From: CAYNGH01 sp964396845
GTDB lineage: Bacteria > Vulcanimicrobiota > JAJTBE01 > CAYNGH01
Assembly: GCA_964396845.1 (NCBI GenBank)
Contig: CAYNGH010000076.1
Coordinates: forward strand, 1-15,369
Direction of reading: 5' to 3'
DNA length: 15,369 nt
Shown here: positions 7,764 through 15,074 of the stretch, piece by piece
Layout of the letters: every line of letters starts with the position of its first letter
Position numbering within the stretch: position 1 is the first letter of the stretch
Program-made: the position numbers and the translations under genes
The notes under the pieces: model-generated
The model's database searches: none
Told to the model about the DNA's origin: nothing
What the model saw: the letters and a program-made list of their open reading frames with translations, nothing else

Positions 7764-7805
7764 CAATCCCCATGGAAGGCCATCACCAGACAGGAGGAAT
7801 TATCG

Positions 7806-9200
7806 GTGTCATTTTTCTCAAGATGGACAAAGAAGCTTGTTCCCGGATCTCCCCAGCAGGAGCAGACCCAGGAATCATCATACGGCGGGCCTGACTCATC
7901 CCCAGGCAAATCCTACATTGATCCTCTTGGACAGGTCCTCGAAAAAGGCAGTTATGACAGTTCACCAGACTCCCACTCCCCTGCAGCAGAGCCTTCAGAT
8001 TCCTCGATGCCCACAGCTTCAGTGGCCACCCTGGAACAGCCCCATGGAGATGAGCTTGAACAGGCTATGGCGGAAACACCCCCGGAGCCGGAACCATCGG
8101 TGGAACACGAAATAATCACTCCCCCGGCAAATTTTTCCCTGGATGATCTCCTGAGGCTCCTGGTGGAAAAAGGCGGTTCCGACCTGCACCTTGCAGTTAA
8201 CAATCCTCCCATCATAAGAGTTCATGGGGACCTGGTCAGGATGAACTCACCCCGGCTTACCCAGGAGAGGATGGAGGAAATCCTCAATCCCATCATGGCA
8301 TACGATCAGAAGGAAAAATATCTGGCCACGGGAAACCTTGACTTTGCTTATGAAATCAAGGGGCTTGCCCGGTTCAGGGCAAACTATTTCAAGCAGTATT
8401 ACGGGTTTGCCGCGGTGTTTCGAATCATTCCCAGCAAGATTCCCAGCATCGACAAGCTGAACCTGCCCAAGGTCCTCAAGGACATTGCTCTTTTTAGAAG
8501 CGGTATGGTGATTGTGACAGGCCCCACTGGTTCCGGCAAGTCCACCACCCTTGCAGCAATGATTGATCATATCAACGAAAGCCGTTCCGCCCATATCATC
8601 ACCATCGAGGATCCCCTGGAATTTTCCCATCCCTGCAAACGTTGCATCATCGATCACCGGGAAGTGGGAATCCACGCCACCACCTTTGCCGATGCCCTGC
8701 GGGCCTGCCTGCGGGAGGACCCCGACATCATCCTGGTGGGGGAGATGCGGGATTTGGAAACCATATACCAGGCCATCAAGGCTGCGGAAACAGGAGTCCT
8801 GGTTTTTGCCACCCTTCACACCAACAATGCCCCCAAGACTGTTGACCGGATGATCGATGTATTCCCCGCCAAACAACAGGAGCAGATCCGGGCTATGCTG
8901 GGAGAATCCCTCAAGGCAGTGGTTGCCCAGCAGTTGATGAAAACCATCGACGGCAAGGGCCGTTGCGCTGCCAATGAAGTTCTCATATCCACATCGGGTC
9001 TTCCCAACCTGATCCGGGAAGGCAAGACCAGCATGATCCCCAACTTTATTGCCACCGGCTCAGAACATGGAATGCAGTCCATGGACCAATCCCTTTTAAA
9101 TCACCTGAAGGCCAAGAAAATTTCCCTTCAGGCCTGCAAACAGAAAGCCACCGACAAACGATGGTTTAAAATGAAGGGGTATGATCTGGACAAGTTATGA
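7806..9200 (+). CDS. PilT/PilU-family ATPase with a long disordered N-terminal extension (second copy)
   Basis: The protein has 464 residues. Residues 1-105 are a low-complexity stretch rich in P, S, E and Q, with only a short basic start (SRWTKKL). The PilT fold begins at about 109 with SLDDLLRLLVEKGGSDLHLA. The ATPase domain carries a canonical Walker A GPTGSGKST (239-247), Asp box ITIEDPLEF (265-273), Walker B EDPDIILVGEMRD (304-316) and His box ATLHTNNA (335-342), then NLIREGKT (401-408). It is clearly a paralogue of the preceding gene, with matching motifs in the same order. A division of labour like PilT/PilU is a reasonable inference, but I cannot say which is which. The start is GTG at 7806, with AGGAGG 8 nt upstream. 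The only gene boundary downstream is a strong terminator at 9225-9250, so the two pilT genes probably form one transcript. Confidence 0.9.
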   Translation: MSFFSRWTKKLVPGSPQQEQTQESSYGGPDSSPGKSYIDPLGQVLEKGSYDSSPDSHSPAAEPSDSSMPTASVATLEQPHGDELEQAMAETPPEPEPSVEHEIITPPANFSLDDLLRLLVEKGGSDLHLAVNNPPIIRVHGDLVRMNSPRLTQERMEEILNPIMAYDQKEKYLATGNLDFAYEIKGLARFRANYFKQYYGFAAVFRIIPSKIPSIDKLNLPKVLKDIALFRSGMVIVTGPTGSGKSTTLAAMIDHINESRSAHIITIEDPLEFSHPCKRCIIDHREVGIHATTFADALRACLREDPDIILVGEMRDLETIYQAIKAAETGVLVFATLHTNNAPKTVDRMIDVFPAKQQEQIRAMLGESLKAVVAQQLMKTIDGKGRCAANEVLISTSGLPNLIREGKTSMIPNFIATGSEHGMQSMDQSLLNHLKAKKISLQACKQKATDKRWFKMKGYDLDKL

Positions 9201-9224
9201 TAGGATCCCAGTAATGACAGATCG

Positions 9225-9250
9225 GGAGCGGTATGTCACCGTTCCTTTTT
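9225..9250 (+). terminator. Rho-independent terminator after the pilT pair
   Basis: GGAGCGGT (9225-9232) pairs with ACCGTTCC (9238-9245) over eight positions with one G-U pair and a five-base loop. It is followed directly by five T (9246-9250). It lies 25 bp after the stop of the second pilT gene. Confidence 0.8.
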
Positions 9251-9263
9251 GATGCAACGGCCC

Positions 9264-9292
9264 TTGGTGATAAGAGGGATTTCTGTTATAAT
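9264..9292 (+). promoter_or_regulatory. extended -10 promoter for the radical SAM / glycosyltransferase cluster
   Basis: A perfect TATAAT (9287-9292) is preceded by TG at 9284-9285, making the extended form TGnTATAAT. TTGGTG (9264-9269) lies exactly 17 bp upstream as a half-matching -35 box. Transcription should start near 9299, giving a leader of about 60 nt to the ATG at 9363. The position right after a strong terminator marks this as the start of a new transcription unit. Confidence 0.7.
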
Positions 9293-9362
9293 CATCTCTG
9301 ACGACTTTCCAGATAGCTGAATGCATTTACCCCTGCCAACATGATAGGTCACAGGAGATGCC

Positions 9363-10736
9363 ATGAAGATTGCCCTTGTTTCTCCCCGGGGTGCCGAAAG
9401 ATTTTACGCGGGGAGCATGTTTGATGATTTGGAAAAACTCCTGCACCGGGAGTTGATTTTTCTCATGGAAGATATGGAATGGATGCCGAACCTGGGTCTT
9501 CTGACCCTGGCCGGGGTTATCCCCCCACATCATCAGCTTACATACATCGACGAAGAATACCTGCCGGCAGATACCCTGGCTCACCTGCTTTACCGGGAGG
9601 AATTTGACATGGTGTGCCTGTCGGTTATAAACGCCCAGAGCCGTCGGGCATACCAGATTGCCGACATATTCCGGGGCAGGGGAATCCCAGTAGCAATGGG
9701 AGGCATCCATCCCACGGCCCTGCCGGATGAATGCCGGGGTCACTGCGATTACCTTTTCATCGGCGAGGCGGAAGAGAGCTTTCCCCGGTTTCTTCTGGAT
9801 TTTGACCGGGGAGATCCCCTGCCGGTGTATGAAGGCCGGGAGCAGGTGGATTTATCCCGCCTGCCTCCTCCCCGGTTTGATCTTCTGACTCAGTTTGATT
9901 ATCACAAAAAATACAACCGCTTCCCCATACAGGGAACCCGGGGATGTCCCCGGCAGTGTGATTTTTGTTTTCTGCCGGTCATGTACGGCCCGGGGCACCG
10001 CCACAAGAGCGTGGATCAGGTGATCCGGGAAGTGTCCATGATAAAGGAGATTGTGGGAGATCCCTTCATCTCCTTCACCGATGAGAATATGCTCCTGAAT
10101 CTTGATTATGCCATGGAGCTTTCCCGGCGGATGGGAGAGATGGGGGTTCTCTGGGAGTGTTATTGCGACATATCTGTTGCAGAGCAGGATGAACTGCTGG
10201 AGTGCCTTCGAGAGAGCAACTGTGTTTTGCTTCTCATCGGTCTTGAATCCCTGCGCCGGGAGAACCTTGTCCGGGAAAACCCCTGGAAAGCAAGCCGGGT
10301 GGATGGGTATCGCCAGTCGGTGGAAAAGATCCAATCCAAAGGCATGGGAGTATCGGGGCTTTTTATTGTGGGGTTTGAACATGACACCCCTGATGTGTTT
10401 GATGAGATTTGTGATTTTGCCCGAAGGACCAGGCTGATGGATGTGGAAGTGTCGGCCCTGTGTCCCTTTCCCGGCACGGAGCTTTACCGGCGGATGGAAC
10501 AGCAGGGACGGATATTCTGCCGGGACTGGTCCCGTTACACATGGATCCATGTCAACCACCAGCCCATGAAAATGAGCGCCGGGGAAATACTGGAGGGACT
10601 TTTTGGCCTGTTTGTAAAACTTACCAGCCTGGACCGGCTGATAATGCAGAAAAAGTATTTCAAGAAAACAGCCCGTAAACTTTATGACAGATCCGCCGAT
10701 ACCACCGGACGGCCAACATTCCTGACAGGCCGGTGA
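9363..10736 (+). CDS. B12-binding-type radical SAM protein
   Basis: The 457-residue protein begins with a Rossmann-like B12-binding-type domain (about 1-145). Visible landmarks are LGLLTLAGVIPPHH (44-57), DMVCLSV (82-88), VAMGGIHPTALPDE (110-123) and YLFIGEAEESF (130-140). The radical SAM domain follows, with the 4Fe-4S motif CPRQCDFC (195-202, CxxxCxxC). Further on come SFTDENMLLN (237-246) and a VSALCPFPGTELYRRM segment typical of the family. The domain lacks the DxHxxG lower-ligand histidine, which is common for this class. Members carry out methylations, ring rearrangements and lipid or hopanoid modifications, so the reaction cannot be read from sequence. The AGGAG at 9353-9357 supports the ATG at 9363. 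The next gene begins 30 bp after the stop, which suggests that the substrate belongs to the same envelope pathway as the large glycosyltransferase. Confidence 0.85.
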   Translation: MKIALVSPRGAERFYAGSMFDDLEKLLHRELIFLMEDMEWMPNLGLLTLAGVIPPHHQLTYIDEEYLPADTLAHLLYREEFDMVCLSVINAQSRRAYQIADIFRGRGIPVAMGGIHPTALPDECRGHCDYLFIGEAEESFPRFLLDFDRGDPLPVYEGREQVDLSRLPPPRFDLLTQFDYHKKYNRFPIQGTRGCPRQCDFCFLPVMYGPGHRHKSVDQVIREVSMIKEIVGDPFISFTDENMLLNLDYAMELSRRMGEMGVLWECYCDISVAEQDELLECLRESNCVLLLIGLESLRRENLVRENPWKASRVDGYRQSVEKIQSKGMGVSGLFIVGFEHDTPDVFDEICDFARRTRLMDVEVSALCPFPGTELYRRMEQQGRIFCRDWSRYTWIHVNHQPMKMSAGEILEGLFGLFVKLTSLDRLIMQKKYFKKTARKLYDRSADTTGRPTFLTGR

Positions 10737-10766
10737 TGATATTTTCCACATCAGGAACCATGAGAG

Positions 10767-13700
10767 ATGAAAAAAAAGCCCAGCTCAAAACCTGTCCCGG
10801 TCACCAAAGCCCTGCCTGTCCCGGGTGAAAATCCCGGCGCGCCTGGTATATTTGCCCGGCTCAGGATGCTGGCCAAATCTCCATGGAGATGGTATATAAA
10901 CCTGCCCTGGCCCCGGAGGCTGATCCTGCTGATGCTGACGGCCCTCATCCTTCGTCTGGCAACGGCAGTTCCTCTGTCTGTGGAGCTGGATACTCATTTT
11001 TTTGTCCGGACGACCGGGGACATGACCGAAGCTCTGAGGGATGGATCCATATTCCACAGGGCGCCGATTCACGAAAACTATTACGGCATCGAATACCGTC
11101 CGCCTCTTTATGCCCTGACTGGGGCGGTGTTGAATCTTGCTGTGGGCAATGTGGAGCTGTCCCTTTACATGGTATCCCTCCTGGCGGGAGTCCTCCTGAT
11201 GGTGCCGGTGTTTCTGCTGGGCCGGGAGCTTTTCGGCGACCCGGCAGGGGACATTGCCACAGCACTTTGTGTGATGAACCCGTCCCTGGTGTTCATATCC
11301 GGGATGGGACTCTCGGAATCCCTGTATCTTCTCTTTTTTATGGGGGGAGTATATTTCACCCTGACGGCTTGGAACCGGGGAAAACTCCAGGATTATATCC
11401 TTTGTGGCGTATCTTTCGGCCTGGCATACTTGGTGCGTTTTGATGGACTGGCCGGGGCAGGAATCGCAGGGATAATCCTGGCATCCAGAATAATCCCCCG
11501 AAAAGATGAAGAACCGTCAACAGGGGAGATTGTCCCTGTCCGGGGGTTGCTGTGGGGCGGATGGCTCATCGCCTTTCTGCTGGTGATTTCCCCTTATCTC
11601 ATAATTACCCGGCTCTCATCGGGAACCTTTTCCCTGACATCCCCGGCAAAACAGCTTTATGATCTTTCCGAGGGGCTATATATCGTCAGGGGTGAACGGG
11701 ATGGATACCGGGGATTTATCTATCGCCTGGGAGCACCGGGAGAAATGTCATACCGGGATCTCAAGCAGGTGACCGGCACCACCGGCGGAAGGCTTTACCG
11801 TCAGAACCGTCGGCTGATTATTCAAAACACCGTCAAGAGCCTGCCGGAGAATATATGGGTGGCCCGGTCAAACCTGAGCTGGTTTATGATTCTCACTGCA
11901 GGGCTGTTTTTCTGGATGAACGCGGGAAAAACAACTCTCAGGGATATTCTGCCGGGATGGTTCATCATGGCGGTGTTGCCGGGGTTTCTGTTCCAGTTCT
12001 GGGATCCCAGTCCCAGATATTTTGTTTTTCTTGTGCCATTGTTTTCCCTGTGGAGCGGAAAGTTCATATGGGACATATCCCGGCCTCGCCAGAATGTTCA
12101 ACAGGGATCCCCGGTGTTTTGCCGGGTTCTCCTGTGGGTGCTGATTCCCGGTGCCATCCTGGCCTCGTGGACTGTCAGCACTCCCCGGCCCCTGGTGTAT
12201 GATTTCTGGCAGTTGACGCCGGAGTTTGTTGCCATAACCGCTGAATCCCGGGGTATCCTCCTGCCGGTGTTTATCGCCATCACTGCCTTGGGCCTTGCCC
12301 ATACCCTTTATTATCGAAGTGCCTCACCGGGAGTCCTTTTCGCCTCGGCGGGTTCCGGCCTTCTGTCCCTGCCGGGGATTCTGAACCCCCCATCGAGGAC
12401 TATAACTCCGGGGCATTTCCTCACGGGATATGACACCGCACCCACAGCAGGGATCCTGATGCTGATTCTTCTGGGAGCCATATATTATCATACCGCGTCC
12501 CGAATCCAAGAGAAGAACCGGGATGCTTTTCTCCGGGGAGCGATAATAACAGGGCTTATCCTGATGGTGCCGGTGAATGTCCATAATATCCTTGTAGCCC
12601 GCAGGGCCAGGATCAGGTATAATCACCTCAGCTACAACACCGAGGCAGCCCTGACAGCAAAAGGTCTTGGATCCCCGGGAGAGCCGGTGTTCTGCCTTCA
12701 TCCCCGGGATGCATGGATTGCCGGAGGGCGCTGGATGAAAATTCCCCCCTGGGCATCGGTGGAAAAGATCCGAAAGGTCATCAAGGAGGCAGGCGGTGGA
12801 TGGTTCATTGCCGGCTCCGGCGAGATGGACTTGGAACGATCCCGTTCTCTCCTGCCGGCCCTTGCCATATTAAAACAGGAAGGGACTCTGGAGCTTTCGG
12901 GAGTCTTCACCCGGCCTTCCCCGGCCCGGGGAATCAAACCGGTTACCCAGTATCTTTTCCGGATTGTCCCAAGGGGAACCCCCAAAGACAACGATCCCGT
13001 AACCCTTGAATCTCCGCCAGAAAAACCCCTTGAGATCAACACTTCTGCTCCGTGGCCTTATTATCGCGGCGACATCCACAATACCGGCAGGACAAATCTT
13101 CCCGGGCCGGGCCGGGATGCCCGGATCCAGTGGAAATTCAAGGCCGGTCACGAGATATTCTCCTCACCGGTGATTGACCATCAGGGACGGGTTTACTTCG
13201 GTTGCGACGATTCCCGGATATACTGTGTGGATCAGGACGGGCAACAGGTATGGACTTATGCCACAGGTTATTATGTGAGCGCGCCGGGAACCCTTGACGA
13301 AGAAGAAAGATACCTCATCGGGAGCAATGACCAGTATCTATACTGCCTGGACAGGAATGGACAGCCGGTGTGGAAATTCAAGACGGAATATTATATCTCC
13401 TCAGCGCCACTTATTGCCGACGGGCGGATCTACTTCGGAGGCGAGGATCACCACCTCTACTGCCTGAATGCCGATGGTGAACTTTTGTGGAAATTCAAGG
13501 CCGGGGACGAGATTATCGGCACCCCTGCCTTGTCCCGGGACAAAAGCCAGGTTTATTTTACATGCCGGGACGGAGGACTTTACTGCTTGGATACTTCAGG
13601 CAGACTGGCATGGAAGTTTCCGACGGGAGGCCCTGTTACCGGGTCGCCGGCAGTGGGAAAAAATGATATAATATATATCGGATCCACCGACGGGAATATA

Positions 13701-14087
13701 TACGGCATAAACCCCGACGGCTCCCTCCTGTGGAAGCATCCCACCGGCGCCCCTGTGGAAGGTTCCCCGGCCATCGGAATAAATGGAAATGTATATGGGG
13801 GGTCGAAGGATAGTTATTTATACTGCCTCAGTTCCCAGGGGGAATTGCAGTGGCGTTTCTCCACCGGTTACGGGGTGGAATCCTCCCCGGTGATTGACAG
13901 GCAGGGCCGGGTTTATTTCGGATCCCACGATCGAAATCTTTACTGTTTAAGTCCGGCAGGGGAACAGATATTCCGGATACCAGTTCAGGGGGCAATGCTG
14001 GGAGCCCCGGCCATAGGTGCCGGGGGAAGGCTGTATGTGGTTTCCCTTGACAACCATCTTTACTGCATAACAAACAGCGGGGAGTAA
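10767..14087 (+). CDS. GT-C membrane glycosyltransferase (ArnT/PMT-like) fused to an eight-repeat PQQ-like beta-propeller
   Basis: The protein has 1106 residues in two parts. Residues 51 to about 640 form a polytopic GT-C transferase. After a basic, Pro-rich N-terminus the first helix is followed by an extracytoplasmic loop with ELDTH (73-77) and EYRPPLYALTG (109-119). These are the acidic loop and PPLY-type motif of ArnT/PMT (GT39/GT83-like) enzymes, which use lipid-phosphate sugars. A soluble region of about 120 residues follows. From about 762, WPYYRGDIHNTGRT opens a PQQ-like domain of eight repeats. Each repeat has a W..F/Y pair, SSPVI/GSPAI, VYFG and LYC.D..G, and the tryptophans (or the final phenylalanine) lie at 789, 829, 869, 908, 949, 989, 1029 and 1069, a spacing of 39-41 residues. 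The propeller should face the periplasm. I do not know this fusion from any described protein. The ATG at 10767 has a weak AGGAA 9 nt upstream. The substrate is unknown. Confidence 0.82.
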   Translation: MKKKPSSKPVPVTKALPVPGENPGAPGIFARLRMLAKSPWRWYINLPWPRRLILLMLTALILRLATAVPLSVELDTHFFVRTTGDMTEALRDGSIFHRAPIHENYYGIEYRPPLYALTGAVLNLAVGNVELSLYMVSLLAGVLLMVPVFLLGRELFGDPAGDIATALCVMNPSLVFISGMGLSESLYLLFFMGGVYFTLTAWNRGKLQDYILCGVSFGLAYLVRFDGLAGAGIAGIILASRIIPRKDEEPSTGEIVPVRGLLWGGWLIAFLLVISPYLIITRLSSGTFSLTSPAKQLYDLSEGLYIVRGERDGYRGFIYRLGAPGEMSYRDLKQVTGTTGGRLYRQNRRLIIQNTVKSLPENIWVARSNLSWFMILTAGLFFWMNAGKTTLRDILPGWFIMAVLPGFLFQFWDPSPRYFVFLVPLFSLWSGKFIWDISRPRQNVQQGSPVFCRVLLWVLIPGAILASWTVSTPRPLVYDFWQLTPEFVAITAESRGILLPVFIAITALGLAHTLYYRSASPGVLFASAGSGLLSLPGILNPPSRTITPGHFLTGYDTAPTAGILMLILLGAIYYHTASRIQEKNRDAFLRGAIITGLILMVPVNVHNILVARRARIRYNHLSYNTEAALTAKGLGSPGEPVFCLHPRDAWIAGGRWMKIPPWASVEKIRKVIKEAGGGWFIAGSGEMDLERSRSLLPALAILKQEGTLELSGVFTRPSPARGIKPVTQYLFRIVPRGTPKDNDPVTLESPPEKPLEINTSAPWPYYRGDIHNTGRTNLPGPGRDARIQWKFKAGHEIFSSPVIDHQGRVYFGCDDSRIYCVDQDGQQVWTYATGYYVSAPGTLDEEERYLIGSNDQYLYCLDRNGQPVWKFKTEYYISSAPLIADGRIYFGGEDHHLYCLNADGELLWKFKAGDEIIGTPALSRDKSQVYFTCRDGGLYCLDTSGRLAWKFPTGGPVTGSPAVGKNDIIYIGSTDGNIYGINPDGSLLWKHPTGAPVEGSPAIGINGNVYGGSKDSYLYCLSSQGELQWRFSTGYGVESSPVIDRQGRVYFGSHDRNLYCLSPAGEQIFRIPVQGAMLGAPAIGAGGRLYVVSLDNHLYCITNSGE
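13131..14084 (+). repeat. eight tandem ~120-bp propeller-blade repeats
   Basis: The blade units repeat every 117-123 bp. Blades 1 and 4 share an identical 17-bp stretch (13131-13147 and 13488-13504) at the first beta-strand. Blade 3 (13371) shares its first 12 bp. Blades 1 and 7 are also alike around CCGGTGATTGAC and CGGGTTTA (from about 13168 and 13888). The DNA similarity suggests that blades were added by internal duplication, some of them not long ago. Confidence 0.75.
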
Positions 14088-14094
14088 GCATCAA

Positions 14095-14379
14095 ATGGCA
14101 GACATAATCGAAGCGATAAAAAAAAATGACGCAAAACAGGTAATGCATATGCTGGAAGAATGGCCTGAACTGGTGGATAAAACCAACAGACTGGGGGCGA
14201 CTCTGCTTCATTTTGCAGTGCTGGAATCCAACAAGGAAATCGTGGAGCTTCTGCTGGAATATGGCGCCCGGGTCAACGCCCGGGACAACCGCAACTGGAC
14301 CCCCATGAAATATGCGGTTCTGGCGGGCAGGGACGATATTTACCGGCTTCTGAGGCTCAAGGGTGGAATCGACTACTGA
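14095..14379 (+). CDS. small ankyrin-repeat protein
   Basis: The 94-residue protein contains about two and a half ankyrin repeats. A first partial one covers about 3-31 (IIEAIKKNDAKQVMHMLEEW). The next is GATLLHFAVLESNKEIVELL (34-53), with LLEYGARVNARD joining into WTPMKYAVLAGRDDIYRLLR (68-87). The T..LH.A and G.DVN.RD consensus patterns are easy to see. Ankyrin repeats bind protein partners and give no catalytic function. There is no signal peptide, so the protein is likely cytoplasmic. The GGAG just upstream of the ATG overlaps the stop region of the glycosyltransferase gene, which ends 7 bp away, so co-translation is likely. A role as adaptor or regulator of the membrane enzyme is an inference from position only. 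Confidence 0.85.
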   Translation: MADIIEAIKKNDAKQVMHMLEEWPELVDKTNRLGATLLHFAVLESNKEIVELLLEYGARVNARDNRNWTPMKYAVLAGRDDIYRLLRLKGGIDY

Positions 14380-14405
14380 GGGAATAATAAATTGGGGGTG
14401 TTGCC

Positions 14406-14816
14406 ATGAAAAGGCAGGAACTTTTTGAAACAATATACCGGTTTGTCACGGAGCTTCCAGTTAAGGATACCGAGGAGATCCGCCTTACCTTTCTGGAAGT
14501 GATGGAAAAGATCCGGAAAGAACGAAATCTAAAATCGGATCAGGATCTGATTGAAAAATTACCCGCCGAGGGTACGGCGAAGGATCCCCAATCCTCCCCG
14601 GAGCCTCCTCCCCCGGTGGATGGAAGCATCAAGGATCTTTTCTTTTCCCAGTTAAAGCAGGTGGCCAGCCAGATCAAGTCTGCAGGGAAACAGGCCATAA
14701 GTCAGGTGGGGGGAATCAAAAAAGACTTCACAGAAAAAGTGAAACTGACCGAAGGATCAAGAGAATCCCACCAGGAAGATAAAGACAGGGACAGCGAGAA
14801 AACCTCCCGGGAATAA
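14406..14816 (+). CDS. hypothetical small charged protein
   Basis: I do not recognise this 136-residue protein. Residues 1-45 look like a helical, charged domain (ELFETIYRFVTELPVKDTEE and LTFLEVMEKIRKER). A Pro-rich linker with PEPPPPV follows (about 60-72). An amphipathic helix at about 73-112 (SQLKQVASQIKSAGKQAISQ) ends in a very polar tail with KDRDSEKTSRE. There is no signal peptide and no cysteine. It starts 26 bp after the ankyrin gene, with a G-rich GGGGGTG just upstream, and is the last gene before a gap of about 260 bp. The amphipathic middle helix could allow peripheral membrane contact, but that is a guess. Confidence 0.65.
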   Translation: MKRQELFETIYRFVTELPVKDTEEIRLTFLEVMEKIRKERNLKSDQDLIEKLPAEGTAKDPQSSPEPPPPVDGSIKDLFFSQLKQVASQIKSAGKQAISQVGGIKKDFTEKVKLTEGSRESHQEDKDRDSEKTSRE

Positions 14817-14969
14817 GACTCGGGAATCACAGAATTGCCCGGCGACAGGATCAGACCTGCCATAAGTAACCCGGCAGGCCATGGCTGAAATTTTATTTTC
14901 TCATATAAACTATCCCTCCAGAAGACTGATCAGCATAAAAACAGTAATACCCGGCAAATCTGCATTTTT

Positions 14970-14998
14970 TTGACATACATTACAAATCATGGTAACTT
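14970..14998 (+). promoter_or_regulatory. possible promoter before the final partial gene
   Basis: A perfect TTGACA (14970-14975) preceded by a run of T is followed 17 bp later by TAACTT (14993-14998), a poor -10 match (3 of 6). An AT-rich TATATATAAG stretch sits slightly downstream at 14999-15008. The predicted leader would be about 70 nt. The remaining part of the 258-bp gap (14817-15074) shows no gene and no convincing terminator. Confidence 0.35.
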
Positions 14999-15074
14999 AT
15001 ATATAAGAAGCTTTACTGCATCAACCTGCGGGAGAAATAAAAGCTCAGCCCGGCAGGAAGAGAGGGGTTAGATA

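Noticed and set aside
13131..14084. the regular repeats as a CRISPR array or tandem non-coding repeat
   Set aside because: The repeats are 120 bp, in frame, diverged and encode propeller blades; there are no short identical repeats with unique spacers.
13050..14087. a PQQ-dependent alcohol or glucose dehydrogenase
   Set aside because: The repeats have the propeller pattern but no cofactor-binding or catalytic residues of the dehydrogenases, and they are fused to a glycosyltransferase.
14817..14920. terminator after the small charged protein
   Set aside because: The GCCATGGC palindrome near 14880 followed by T-rich sequence is too short and weakly placed to support a call.
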